From: Amaurobius ferox
Taxonomy: Eukaryota > Arthropoda > Arachnida > Araneae > Amaurobiidae
Assembly (NCBI GenBank): GCA_951213105.1
Contig: OX578137.1
Span: forward strand, 56,810,236 to 56,874,235
Direction of reading: 5' to 3'
DNA: 64,000 bases
Shown here: positions 23,473 to 34,158 of the stretch, in pieces
Layout: each line of letters starts with the position of its first letter
Numbering within the stretch: the first letter of the stretch is position 1
Translations under genes and position numbers: made by a program
The notes under the pieces: generated by a model
Seen by the model: the letters and a program-made list of their open reading frames with translations, nothing else
Databases searched by the model: none
What the model was told of the DNA's origin: nothing

Positions 23473-23532
23473 AGCGAAATGTCGTTAATGACATTATATG
23501 GATGCAAGATGGTGTTCCTCCACACGTCGCTA

Positions 23533-23592
23533 TGCCGGCCACACATTTAACTGCCATAAGCTTTTGGGTTGGCTGTGTGGTCTGGGCCTTCC
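23533..23592 (+). mobile_element. 5'-truncated SINE tail, first hit at the target
   Basis: The 58 bases starting CCGGCCACACATTTAACTGC and ending GTGGTCTGGGCCTT align along their length with the last 58 bases of the complete 5S-SINE (CCGGCCGTCCAAACAGTTAC to ACGGTCTGGGTCTC). ACACGTCGCTA lies on both sides (23522-23532, 23593-23603). It is therefore an independent, heavily truncated insertion into the transposase codons for PPHVA. Confidence 0.75.
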
Positions 23593-23606
23593 ACACGTCG
23601 CTACAT

Positions 23607-23985
23607 AGGGCCAACGGCCATACCGTGCTGAAAACACTGGTTCTCGTTAGATCACCGAAGTCAAGCAGCATCGGGTGCGGTTAGTACCTGGGTGGGTGAC
23701 CACCTGGGAACACCGCGTGCTGTTGGCACATTTCGGGCGCGGTAGACCGGTGGGTTGCGCGCTGGATTTGCACGCTGCCACAACTGCCGCCGTGTTCATA
23801 CGGAGTAAGGTCACATTAAACATGTGGGTTCGCAAGTCCTTCCGAGAGGTTGGTGGTAGGGGAAGGAGGGTATGGTCCCTGTTGATGCCTCCCCCACTGG
23901 GTTCCGGTATAAATTGGGTGGTACTTCCCGGCCGTCCAAACAGTTACCCTAAACCTTTCTGGTAGGTCGGACGGTCTGGGTCTCA
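23607..23985 (+). mobile_element. Full-length 5S rRNA-derived SINE
   Basis: 23610-23727 is recognisable 5S rRNA sequence from GCCAACGGCCATACC through GGTTCTCGTTAGATCACCGA, AAGTCAAGCAGC, GGGTGCGGTTAGTACCTGGG and TGGGTGACCACC to CGTGCTGTTGGC, including the internal A, IE and C promoter boxes used by RNA polymerase III. A body of about 260 bp follows, ending GGTCTGGGTCTCAA. The target duplication ACACGTCGCTACAT is perfect (23593-23606, 23986-23999). It is a retroposon, not a functional 5S gene. Whether its promoter still works is unknown. Confidence 0.92.
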
Positions 23986-24652
23986 ACACGTCGCTACATG
24001 TATTGGACAAGTGCTGAAACAGAACTTTAGTAATAGAGACATCTCCCGTAACTTTGCAGTTTCGTAGCCAACGCGATCCCTCGACCTCGCTCCGATGGAT
24101 TTCTGGTTCTGGGGTTATCTGAAATCTAAGGTGTACACATCAAATCTACGAGATTTGTCAGAATTGAAATATGCCATAAAATGTGAAGTTGTACAGATTC
24201 TTCCTGCGATTTTACGTCCGTCATTGTTGTCAACAATCTTCCACATGCAATGCGTTATCGTCTGCGAAGGTGGACACGTTGAAACCACCTTGTAATTCCA
24301 ATAAAAGTTTTTTCCTCTCTCCTCTCTTGTGTTGTCATTGGTCCTTTACAATGCTCTTTGTTGCAAATGTTTTACACCGTCAATTTTCGTCATACGTATA
24401 TTGTTTCAACGCCATTTGTGGTTTTTCAATGCGCTGATTAATTTGTGCAGGAAAAAAGTGGGTGTTGCCATTCGAAAATTTCAAATTTTTTTTCACTGTA
24501 ACCGTAACTGTGAGAGTTCTATTGTTTGAAATCATCACAATCTTGAGCGCATACCTGCAAATAACAATATCTGAAATTTCCTTTCAATTGGTTGAGCGGA
24601 TAGGCCGCTGGGGGTTTATATATCGGGGAAGTTTTTTTATGATCACCCTGTA

Positions 24653-25394
24653 CAATTTAATGAAGAGCCGCAGTGCAAAAGTGATTTCCACCCAATTACA
24701 ACCATGAATATGTAATTTGGGTTTCCCATTCGTACCCATGATTCCAATCAAGTTTTTGCATATACCAAAAAAAAAAATACACCAATCTTCCGGTAAGGGG
24801 TGGGATTTACACATCGTGGAAATTACAAGATATTGCGATATTGCGTGATATTGCGTTTAAGGCTGTTCAGTAAATTTGTCATTAAATGGTTTCTTAGCAC
24901 AGCAATATTTGTGTTTCAAAAAAGAAGCCTTGATTAGAATGGAAATAATTCGTTCATAAAATATAAATGTCAAAGTTAATTTTAGTGGAGAGTTATTTTA
25001 AATCAACAATGAACTGGCTTACAAAGTAAAATGCAGTGTATATCAGGATAAATAAGCATACGTACAGTTTGGAAATTATCTAGAATTCCTTCTTTAGTGC
25101 AACGTTTAAGTCCTGACTTATTACACTAAAGCAAGAAATTCAGATGATTTCTGATAGGTGCGTATGAATACTCATTAATATTTATTTGAGTCACATTTTA
25201 CGTTGTGAAGCACTTGATTGCTGATAGTGCGCAAAGTCATATACTTTACTATTATGCATGTGCTTTACTTATCAATGTTACTTATTACACGTGCTTTACT
25301 TATGAATCTTGGTAAGCATAATCATAAATCTTGGTAAGCATTATGCTTAAATATTGGTAGGGTATTGTTTAAGTTTTCTATATCGACATTCCAT
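24653..25394. other. AT-rich DNA, no feature recognised
   Basis: Short repeats of TGTGCTTTACTTAT and AATCTTGGTAAGCAT occur near 25255-25360; otherwise nothing is seen. Confidence 0.5.
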
Positions 25395-25640
25395 TATTCA
25401 GCTCCATTCTTTTTCTGTTCGAAAATTCCAGGAACTCTTAAATCCTTTCTCCGTACAGCTGGAAACAAACATGGCGAAGACTGCTTTCCAAATAAAATCG
25501 TGGGACAGTTTGATGTCCTATTCTGCGCCATTCAAGTGACATGCGAAGATCTCACGTCGGGATTTGACACCTCCGTTGAATAATGTATGAGTTGGTTGAG
25601 AAGCGCGTGAAGAGCGTATTTTTCTTGGCAGTGTCTGCAT
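25395..25640 (+). repeat. Family D (exon-like) copy 4, longest open frame
   Basis: A 72-codon frame (25365-25583) reads through the copy. It includes NKHGEDCFPNKIVGQFDVLF and EDLTSGFDTSVE, then TAA followed by TGTATGAGTTGG. The stop and the bases after it are kept in copies 2, 3 and 6. No signal peptide, domain or known family is recognised. It may be a decayed terminal coding exon of a duplicated gene or simply a repeat. Confidence 0.5.
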
Positions 25641-26089
25641 GAAAAGGGAGTTTTCCAGAAAATATCAAAGAAAACACGGAGTATAATACAGAGAATCAAA
25701 ATATACACTCGAATGACTCCCTTTTGGTTATATTTAAGCGTTTTAATTTCATTATATGTGTCTTAAAGAGATAAGTAGCGTATATATATTATTACGACGT
25801 ATTCTATGGAATCATGGCTGTATTCTTAGGATACAAAAATGCGTCCGAATTTCTGGATAACTAACACTCTTATGTACAAGCATAGCGTAAACAGGAACAG
25901 TATGCAGCAAATAGCTCGATAATTATCTTACAGAATCACTAAAATCAGCTAGAGTAAAACAACAATTAATTGCTGTTTTCACATATCTTGATCTAAAGCA
26001 AACTTACAGTTGCTATTTTAAAATAAATAAATTATTATCTGTCCATTCTATTTTCACTGGCTCAAATATTACAGAAAAGCCAAATTTCT

Positions 26090-26190
26090 TTCTCCACACA
26101 CCAGTACAGAAAGACTAGAAATAAAGACTTTGTGAATAAGATTATGGTCTGGCTTGATGTCTCAATATGTCTGTCAAGTAAGGTTTATTT
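26090..26190 (+). repeat. Family D partial copy 5
   Basis: AAGACTTTGTGAATAAGATT, ATGGTCTGGCTTGATGTCTC and CTGTCAAGTAAGG correspond to the middle of family D; translation KDFVNKIMVWLDVSICLSS. Confidence 0.45.
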
Positions 26191-26319
26191 GCTATCAAAT
26201 CACAACACTGTACTTTTTCTTAGAAAATTTTATAGGCATGTGGAAGTAAGATGAGGTAAAGATATCCCACATAACCCTTTGATATCATAATTTCAATCAG
26301 TGGCATCTGTTCATTTTAT

Positions 26320-26560
26320 TTAGCATGGCGTTCCAGGGAAATAGAAATTCGTTTTTTTTTCATAAAAAGAAGGATGACAAAGAATAACTTTCCAAATGAG
26401 CTCCTGGGGCCTGTTTGATGTCTCAATTTGTTTTTCAATGCGTAAAGAGTATCTCACATTGGGACTTGACGTTCCTTTTGCATAATGTATGAGTGGACCG
26501 AAACACGTATGGAAGAATCTACTTTCTTAACATTTTCTACAGGAAAATTGAATTTGATTT
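26320..26560 (+). repeat. Family D copy 6
   Basis: AACTTTCCAAATGAG, CTGTTTGATGTCTCAATTTG, TATCTCACATTGGGACTTGA and TTGCATAATGTATGAGTGG match copies 2-4. The frame reads SSWGLFDVSICFS, then EYLTLGLDVPFA, stop, CMSG. Confidence 0.5.
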
Positions 26561-26931
26561 AAAATAAAACGGAATAGAATCCTATAATGTTTCTTTAAAT
26601 ATTAATATATTATTGTGCCAAGTTTAATGACATAATTCTGTTTGAATTCATACATAATCGGATTTCTAGCATTTCGTCATTATGAATATACAATTTGCTA
26701 GCATTTACTTTTGCACGCATTGTAAAAATCTGCAGAACATGTAATTCATGATCTGCTGTAATCTCGGTAGACCAAGTAGTCAATCGATAAATGCTTCCAT
26801 AACCATTCCAGTTTCTAAAGATTTATAAATAATTGATTTGTTTCTAAAGATATAGCATTGTAATGATGTATAGCATTGCAGAGATGTAAATGTGATGTAA
26901 TGTGTGAAATGTACTTCTACTATTTAAAAAA

Positions 26932-27791
26932 TCTGATGTGGGCAGCACATGACTTTCCCTGCAGACTGAAATTAATTTTTCCTATATTTCTTTAATAATT
27001 CATTAAATTGAGTTTAATTGCACAAAATAACACTAAATTTGTATTTTTAATTCAATTTCTGTTTTTATATGGTAATTGGACTTTTTCTAAAAAGTGGCAT
27101 AACTATATGTGAAAAATCTCAAATATCTCGAGAACGGTTAGTCCTAAAGTAATAGAGTTGTTCTTATTCTTTTCCAAGTATCCCACAAGTAACTTATCTA
27201 CCAAAATTTGTGAAATTTGATTAATAAGTATTTTAGCTAAAATGGATACATGGCATTTTTGCTGGCCATTTCGTAAAAAACGGCAAATTGTTCTTTTCTG
27301 ATTAATACCAAAATCAAATCAGCACCAGAGTATCCTACAAGTAACTTATCTACCAAATTTTGTGAAATTCGGTCAATTAGTATTTTAGCTAGAGTGGATA
27401 CATGAAAATTTTAAGGGTCATTTCGCAAAAAAAGGCGGGTTCTGTTTTTACGAATCGTACCAAAAACTAATCAGCACCAGGGTCATACCCAAGTGACTTA
27501 TCTACCGAATTTTATGAAATTCGGTCCATAAGTTTTTGAGTTAGAGTGGATACAATATCTGCACAGACAGACAGACAGACACACAGACAGACACACAGAC
27601 AGACGCACAGACAGACACACAGATACACAGACAGACAGACACACAGACACACACACAGACGTCACGCTAAAAATAGTTTTATCGTATTCAAGAGGTCTCG
27701 AAACGTGTGGATCCGTCGAGAACTCGAGTTACAATTTTCGGCATGATTCCAATACTTTCCTTATACATTACCAAGTATTGCAGAGAAAGTA
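26932..27791 (+). mobile_element. HINE/DINE-like element, subtype B
   Basis: It starts TCTGATGTGGGCAGCACATG with ACTTTCC, and carries CTCGAGAACGG and three repeats of ATCAGCACCAGRGT/ACTTATCTACC with AAATTCGGTC. A CAGA/CACA microsatellite follows (27566-27661). It ends in the imperfect hairpin ATACTTTCCTTATACATTAC to GAGAAAGT. A residues flank both ends without target duplication. Non-autonomous; the 66-codon ORF across the microsatellite is spurious. Confidence 0.8.
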
Positions 27792-28745
27792 AAATTCGGA
27801 TATTATCCTAGTAATTCAATGAGTAAATTGTGCATAGCCAGCAATAGATGTGTGATCAATTCCCGTTGGGATATAGAATCTTTATTGACCATTTTAGCCC
27901 TGATAATTTTTATTGACCATTTTAACCCATTAATACTTGGCAATTTTTTCACTGCAAATTATATACAGTGGATTACTTTTGCTTACTACACTGAAAGTTT
28001 AGCTAATTTGTTTATCCTGGGATTATAAAACTGTTCGAATTACAATAACAACATAATTCCAATTTAAATACCAGTATAATTTTATAATTATTACTCATAT
28101 TAATATAATGTTTATGTGCGATAAATTGCTACATTACATTGTAAAACCATGCAATTAATTAATCAATTTTCAGTAATTAAAAATCGTTTTTACCTGCTAA
28201 CGCGTATTCCAAATTAATACTTCAATTTAGTACACTTCAAAGAATCTTATTTTAACCTTTGCATAATAATTGAAACTATGTTGAAATTTACACAGAAAAT
28301 TCATAGAGTGAATAGAAAATATATGTTTAAAATCAGGGAATAAAAGAACCACCGGACGAAATTCTCGTTTGAAGTTCAGTGGCTTCATATATGTAGGGGC
28401 TTATGCTGCTGTTGTATGTGAATTAATTGCAGTATGTTTCATCAGGAAGCCTCTCTAATTTCTCAAATATTCTAATAAGTCAGGTATGCATTGATCTTGA
28501 AATACCACAATGTATTAGAACATGTACGACAGAAAAGAAAGTGAATCATTGGAATACGATTAATTTTGATGAATAGGAAACAGAAAACATATAATCATTG
28601 AGATGCATTTGCAATTTAACGTATCTCCAATGTAGAATAGAACCTGTTAAAGGAATTTTGGCAATGTATGTTTTAACAAAAGTACAAATAACAACTTCAT
28701 AGTTCAAAATATAAATAGCTTTCATTTCTCCCTGTATTAAAAAAA
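27792..28745. other. AT-rich DNA, no feature recognised
   Basis: I see no gene or structured repeat here. Confidence 0.5.
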
Positions 28746-29659
28746 TCTGATGTGGGTAACACATGATTTTCCTTATATAATGCAATGAATTTACTACTTT
28801 TACTGTAAAAAAATAGGGTTTTCTTATAGTAGATATTTATATTATTTCCAAGATATTGAATTTTCGACAATTAGTTGCCATTTTCATTGATTTAGCGTCA
28901 TTATTTTAATCCATTTGGCGAGATTTTCGTTAATTTGGCAACATTTTAAAAAGTCGCCAAGTTTTCGCCAAATTCGTCACTAAAATCTCGCCAAGCATTA
29001 CTGACGGAGAAATAAGTTATTCTTATAGCAGATAAATGACTATTGGCGTTCAAATACAAAAGTATTACTCGAAGTATCTTTTCTCATGAATGGAATTAGC
29101 TAGATCCACGAGAATGATGTCACCCAATTTATCGCATGGTATTACATATGAAAAGTGAACATGTTTCTCAATAAGAAATATATATATTTTTTTGTTTTAT
29201 ATAACTTTATGATAATTTTTATGAAAATTGTGCAATATCTCGAGAACGGTTCAGGTTAGCGTTATAAAATTTATGCTAATCGTTTTTTAATGAAAAATTA
29301 CATAATAAATGTCTTTTTGCGTAACTTTATTAGCGGTTTTGATTTTTTGACGATATTTTCAAAATTTCACTCGAAAATTTAGGGGAGTGCTGAACATTCG
29401 ATTACGTTTAAAAACAATAGGCTTCCAGCGTTTGCTGATTGTGTTTTTTGTACCAAATTTCGTTCGAAGCGGTCCATTCGTTCGTCAGTTATCGTCTCCA
29501 CAAACTCATTGACACGCACACACACACAGACATCACTTCAAACATGTTCGATTCGTGATCAGGGAATCTTGAAACGTGCTCTCCCGTCGAAAATTCGAAT
29601 TCGCATTTTCGACCCCGTCATAATACTTTCCTTATACATTATGTATATAAGGAAAGTAA
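28746..29659 (+). mobile_element. HINE/DINE-like element, subtype A, complete
   Basis: The start TCTGATGTGGGTAACACATG is followed by ACTTTCC, TTATATAATGCAATG, and a body rich in TTTGGCGA/TCGCCAA words. CTCGAGAACGGTT, AAATTTCGTTCGAAGCGGTC and a CA microsatellite (29514-29530) follow. It ends with a strong hairpin ACTTTCCTTATACATTATGT then ATATAAGGAAAGT. The outer word ACTTTCCTTATA near the start is inverted in the terminal hairpin. The flanks are A on both sides. Confidence 0.85.
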
Positions 29660-29792
29660 TAAATTTTGATTCCTCATAATCACTGCTGCTACACGTTTAT
29701 ATGGGTATTTAAATTGGCCTAATAACAATATATTTAGTTTATGTATTATATTTAATTGCATTCTGTGACAAAATCGACACATCCTGAGGAAA

Positions 29793-29852
29793 CCGGCCAC
29801 TCAAACAGCTGCTGAAAGCCATCGAACCAGTCGAGTGGTCTGGGTCCTCAAC
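29793..29852 (+). mobile_element. 5'-truncated SINE tail fragment
   Basis: CCGGCCACTCAAACAGCTGC through CGAGTGGTCTGGGTCCTCAAC matches the last 60 bases of the 5S-SINE. It is closer to the variant at 23533 and 2600 (GAGTGGTCTGGG) than to the full-length copy. The target duplication is not clear. Confidence 0.65.
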
Positions 29853-30097
29853 ATACTAAAGAAAGTGATCAGTATCCTCTTATACTATGTGATATAGTAC
29901 AGATAAAGTATTGTTTTCACTTTTGAATTCGAGATTTCGATGCAAATATGTATTTTTAGACCTTCTGAACCCGTGACTATTTTTGGAGTGCTGTCCGTCT
30001 GACTGAAGTCTGTGGCCAATGTCTTGCGCACGCGATAGCAGCTAAAAATATTAATGGATTATCACGAAGCTTTATATCAGGCTTTGTTATTAAAAAA

Positions 30098-30330
30098 TCA
30101 TATGTGGGCAGCACATGATTTTCCTTATATAATGCAAAGAATTTACTACTTTTACAGTAAAATAAAATATATTATTTTTATAGTAGATATTTATATTCTT
30201 TCCAGGATATTGGATTTTCTTCAATTAGTCGTCATTTTCATTGATTTAGCGCCATTTTTATCCATTTAACGAGATTTTCGTTAACTTAGCAACATTTTTT
30301 TCTTTTTTTGTGAAATAATAAGCCAAGCGT
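30098..30330 (+). mobile_element. HINE subtype A, truncated head
   Basis: TCATATGTGGGCAGCACATG, ATTTTCCTTATATAATGCAA and the following 180 bases match the head of subtype A; the body, microsatellite and terminal hairpin are missing. Confidence 0.8.
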
Positions 30331-30577
30331 GTATAATTTCTCTCATAAAAATAACACCATTATCAAACCCATTGTTTAATATATCATCCTAATATTGACT
30401 ATATATGAAATTAGTCTCCAGGTATTATAATATAAAAAAATAAAATAAGAAATCTTTCAGAAGAAATATAATTTTAAAACGGAAAATCAGTTATTTACTT
30501 TGGTCTCAGTATATATCATATTTAGAGATTAAATATTAATTAATTCTAGTTTAAGAGAACAGTCTATATAAAAAATA
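30331..30577. other. AT-rich spacer
   Basis: No feature recognised. Confidence 0.5.
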
Positions 30578-31477
30578 TCTGATGTGGGCAACACATGACT
30601 TTCCTTATATAATGCAATGAATTTACTACTTTTACAGTTAAAGAAATGTTATTCTTATATTAGATTATTTATATGCTTTCCAAGATATTGAATTTTCTTC
30701 AATCAGTCGTCATTTTCATTGATTTAGCGTCATTTTTATCCATTTGGCGAGTTTTTCGTTAAATTATCAACATTTAAAAAAGTCACCAAGTTGGCGACAT
30801 TCCACCAAATTCGTCGCCAAAATCTTGCCAAGAGTTATGGACGGAGAAATAGGTAATTCTTACGGCAGATAAAGACTATTGGCGTTCAAATGCAAAAGTA
30901 TTACTCAACGTATCTTTTTTTTTATGACTAGTACGAGTTAGATCCACGAGAATCATGTCACCAAATTTATCGCATAGTATTACATGTTAAAAGAGAACAT
31001 GTTTCTCAATAGGAAATATTTTTTGTTATTTTATATGATTTTTTGATAATTTTTTTAAAAATGTGCAGTATCTCGAGAACGGTTCATGTTAGCGTTCTAA
31101 AATTTATGCCAATCGTTTTCTAATGAAAAATTACATAAGAAATGTCTATTTGCGTAATTTTATTAGACGTTTTGATTTTTTGACGATTTTTGCAAAATTT
31201 CACTCGAAAATTTAGGGGGTTCTGAACATTTGATTGCGTATAAAAGCAATAATCTTCCAGTGTTTATGGATTTTAATTTTTGTACCAAATTTCGTTCAAA
31301 TCGGTCCATTTGTTCGTCAGTTATCGTCTCCACACACACACTTACACACATATAGACATCCCTTCAAAAATGTTCGATTCGTAATCAGAGATGCTTGAAA
31401 CGTGCTCTCCCGTTGAAAACTCGAATTCAAATTTTCGACCCGTCACAGTACTTTCCTTATTGTATATAAGGAAAGTA
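30578..31477 (+). mobile_element. HINE subtype A, complete
   Basis: It has the same order as 28746-29659: TCTGATGTGGGCAACACATG head, CTCGAGAACGG, AAATTTCGTTCAAATCGGTC, CA microsatellite at about 31331, CGTGCTCTCCCGTTGAAAAC, and the terminal hairpin ACTTTCCTTATTGTATATAA then GGAAAGT. Confidence 0.85.
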
Positions 31478-32013
31478 AAAACCTGGAATGAGATAAATTT
31501 TTATAATTTGAGCGAAAACTTCGAAATTTATTCGAAATTTCATATTCATTAATATGGCGAAGTAGGACAACGTGAAGTGTAGCACGCCCTTTAACGCGAA
31601 GAGCAGTATGCTATAGTTGTAAATGTTTAGACTCACGATACCGATTTTTCAATTTTTTTTTGTAAAATTCGAATAAAAAATGAATTCTGGAATGAGAAAC
31701 TGCAGTTGAGACAAGCTTCAGTTAATTTTGTATGTTATCCCTTTTTCTATATAATCTGTATTTTATATTACCTTATAAAAATGATTCATTGTGTAATATA
31801 AACTTTTATAAACCATACTATGCAAATAATTTGAAGTAAGCAAATATAGTTTTATCAATATCATGAAGATAAATATAATCAATTAGTTATCAAAGGCGTA
31901 GTTTACAGCAAAAATATCATAATCCATATCCTAATTGACCGAAAGAAACTCTGAATACCACTAACGGCGTTGTTGAAACATCATAATAACCTAGAAATCA
32001 CATAAAAAAAATC
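31478..32013. other. AT-rich DNA, no feature recognised
   Basis: I see no gene or structured repeat here. Confidence 0.5.
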
Positions 32014-33712
32014 TGATGTGGGCAGAACATGATTTTCCTTATATAATGAAATGAATTTACTACTTTTAACTACAGTGAAAAAAATCTGATGTGGGCAGCA
32101 CATGACTTTCCCTGCAGACTTATATTCACGTTCTATTTATTTAAATTAAATTTAATTCATATTTAAATCAATTTCCGTTCTCATTTGAAAACTGGACTTA
32201 TTTTCAAAAATGGTGTAGGAAAAATACGAAAGACTAAAATATCTCGAGAACGGCTAGTACTAGTGTAATGGGGTTGGTCTTATTCTTTTCTTCGCTAAAA
32301 ATTACGTATTAAACAAGCATTTAATGGCTATATTTGAGCATACGTAGTTCTTAATTTCAGATTTTGATGATTTTTGCGGGCCATTTTGCAAAAAAAGGCA
32401 GGTTATTTTTTTGAATTATACCAAAATCTAATCAGAACCAGGGTTGCCTACAAGCGACTTATCTACCAAATTTTGTGAAATTCGGTCCATTAGTTTTTCA
32501 GTTAGGGTGGATACAAGCTTTTGCGGGCCATTTCGCAAAAAAAGGCGGGTTCTTTTAACCCGAGTCATACCCAAAACTAATCAGCACCAGATTCGTGCAC
32601 AAGTGACTTACCTACCAAATTTTATGAAATTCGGTCAATTAGTTTTTTAGTTAGAGTGGATACAATATCTGCACAGACAGACACACAGACAGACACACAG
32701 ACAGACAGACACACAGACACACACACAGACGTCACGCTAAAAATTTTTTTCGTATTCTAGAGGTCTCGAAACGTGTAGATCCGTCGAAAACTCGAGTTGC
32801 GATTTTCGACATGATTCCAATGCTTTCCCTATACATTACCATGTACTGCAGTGAAAGTAAAAAATTGATTATTTTTATAGTAGTTTATAATTTTTATAGT
32901 ATTTATATTCTTTCCAAGATATTGATTTTTCGTCAAAGAGCCGTCATTTTCCATGTCGTCATCATCAATGAGTCGTCATTAATTTAGCATCATTTTTATC
33001 CATTTGGCAAGTATTTCGTTAATTTAGCAACATTTAAGAAACTCGCCAAGGTGGCGACATTTCACCCAATTCGTCGCGAAAATCTCGCCAAGTGTTATGG
33101 ACGAAGAAATAAGTTATTCTAGGCTATTGTCGTTCAAATACAAAAGTGTTACTCAAAGTGTCTTTTTTCATAAATGGAACGAGCTAGATCCACGAGAATG
33201 ATGTCACCCAATTTATCGCATGGTATTACATATGAAAAGTGAACATATTTCCCAATAGGAATTATTTTTTTTTATTTAATATGACTTTTTGATAATTTTT
33301 TTGAAAAATGTGCAATATCTCGAGAACGGTCCCTGTTAGCGTTCTAAAATTTATGTTAATCGTTTTCTAATAAAAAAATACATAAGAAATGTCTATTTGT
33401 ATAACTTTATTAGAGGTTTAGATATTTTGACGATTTTTTCAAAATTTCACTCGAAAATTTAGGGGGTTATGAACATTCGATTGCTAATAAAAGCAATAAG
33501 CTTCCAGGGTTTACGGATTGTAATTTTGGTACCAAATTTCGTTCAAATCGGTCCATTCGTTCGTCAGTTATCGTCTCCCCAGACTCAATAACACACACAC
33601 ACACACACTTTCACGCAGACACACACACACACACACACAGACATCACTTCAAAAATGTTTGATTCGTGATCAGGGATTCTTGAAACCTGCTCTCCTGTCG
33701 AAAAGGAAAGTG
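32014..33712 (+). mobile_element. HINE subtype A split by a nested subtype B
   Basis: The head 32014-32084 runs to the A-run after TTTACTACTTTTA. A subtype B element follows, and the A body resumes at about 32860 (ATTTTTATAGTAGTTTATA, TTCTTTCCAAGATATTGA) and continues to 33712. The terminal hairpin of the host copy is deleted: CTCTCCTGTCGAAAA is joined directly to GGAAAGT. Confidence 0.8.
32085..32858 (+). mobile_element. HINE subtype B nested in subtype A
   Basis: It begins TCTGATGTGGGCAGCACATG, ACTTTCCCTGCAGAC and ends TTTCCCTATACATTACCATG TACTGCAGTGAAAGT. It sits inside the A-run that follows the host head, so host sequence on both sides is adenine and no target duplication is seen. An artefactual 68-codon ORF (32444-32650) lies in it. 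Confidence 0.8.
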
Positions 33713-34098
33713 ATAGGTCAAAATTAAATATGGACCTAAATATGGACTCAACTGTATCTAAAATGTGAACCCAATAGAAACTGAAGTTAGCTTATTTCAG
33801 GATTTATTCAATTTCCCAGACATCAGTCTTGATTAAAGTGTCTATGCTGAATTGATGTAGTATATGTGTACGATGTAGCATTTTTGAATGAAATATCGTT
33901 TTGCAACATTCAGCAGACTATGCTGAGAATTTTTTACACCCTTTCTTTTTATAGAACATAGGCATGGCATTCAGTACATTGAGAGATATTCCAAAGCTAA
34001 ACTAAAAAGGAGCGTGCATTTTGCGCTTAAAATATATCTTTTAAAATGGAAATAAATATGGTTTTGATCCACTATATGCATGTTATTAAGTGGAAAAA
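33713..34098. other. AT-rich spacer
   Basis: No feature recognised. Confidence 0.5.
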
Positions 34099-34158
34099 TC
34101 TGATGTGGACAGCACATAACTGCCCCTATAGACTCAAATTCATTTTTCTTCTCTTTAT
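34099..34158 (+). mobile_element. HINE subtype B head, interrupted
   Basis: TCTGATGTGGACAGCACATA, ACTGCCCCTATAGACTCAAA and TTCATTTTTCTTCTCTTTAT match the first 60 bases of subtype B. It is then cut by a reverse-oriented subtype A copy, and I do not see the rest of B beyond it. Confidence 0.65.

Larger units (their letters stand above)
22657..24294 (+). pseudogene. Mariner-like transposase, broken
   Basis: The chosen start MTLTGKQRGELL (22657) opens an N-terminal helix-turn-helix with GENAAEAVRVYRRNH, a second HTH near RTARSVARNLDVPKTTVFK, and RPRSGR between them. I recognise this as the DUF4817-type N-terminus common in arachnid mariner-like proteins. A frameshift near 23083 precedes WTDEAHFSL (first catalytic Asp, 23120), followed by VHWTDEN and VTVWCGI. 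A 45-bp tandem duplication (23339-23472) causes another break. MQDGVPPHVA (23510) gives the second Asp. After the SINE insertions the protein resumes with CIGQVLKQNF and, after a TAG stop, LDLAPMDFWFWGYLKSKVY with the third Asp. Inactive through frameshifts, a stop and insertions. Confidence 0.85.
22181..24650 (+). mobile_element. Mariner-like DNA transposon with ~320-bp TIRs
   Basis: The left arm 22181-22503 and right arm 24329-24650 are inverted repeats of each other. They pair from the ends (CAAAGTGGTCATAAAC; on the other strand CAGGGTGATCATAAAA) inward to the CTTTGTGTTGTCATTGG word. TA flanks both ends (22179-22180, 24651-24652). Total length is 2470 bp, of which about 470 bp is later SINE sequence and its duplications. 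Open frames in the arms (22215-22557 minus, 24183-24707 plus) are by-products of the TIRs. Confidence 0.9.

Noticed and set aside
23610..23727. A functional 5S rRNA gene
   Set aside because: The 5S-like sequence is the head of a retroposon with a 260-bp tail and a perfect target duplication, inserted in a transposase. No T-run terminator follows the 5S part and no other 5S genes are nearby.
27560..27665. A CRISPR-like array
   Set aside because: The repeats are dinucleotide and tetranucleotide microsatellites without spacers, in a eukaryotic sequence.
27546..27746. A Gln/Thr/His repeat protein
   Set aside because: Translation of a CAGA/CACA microsatellite inside a HINE element.
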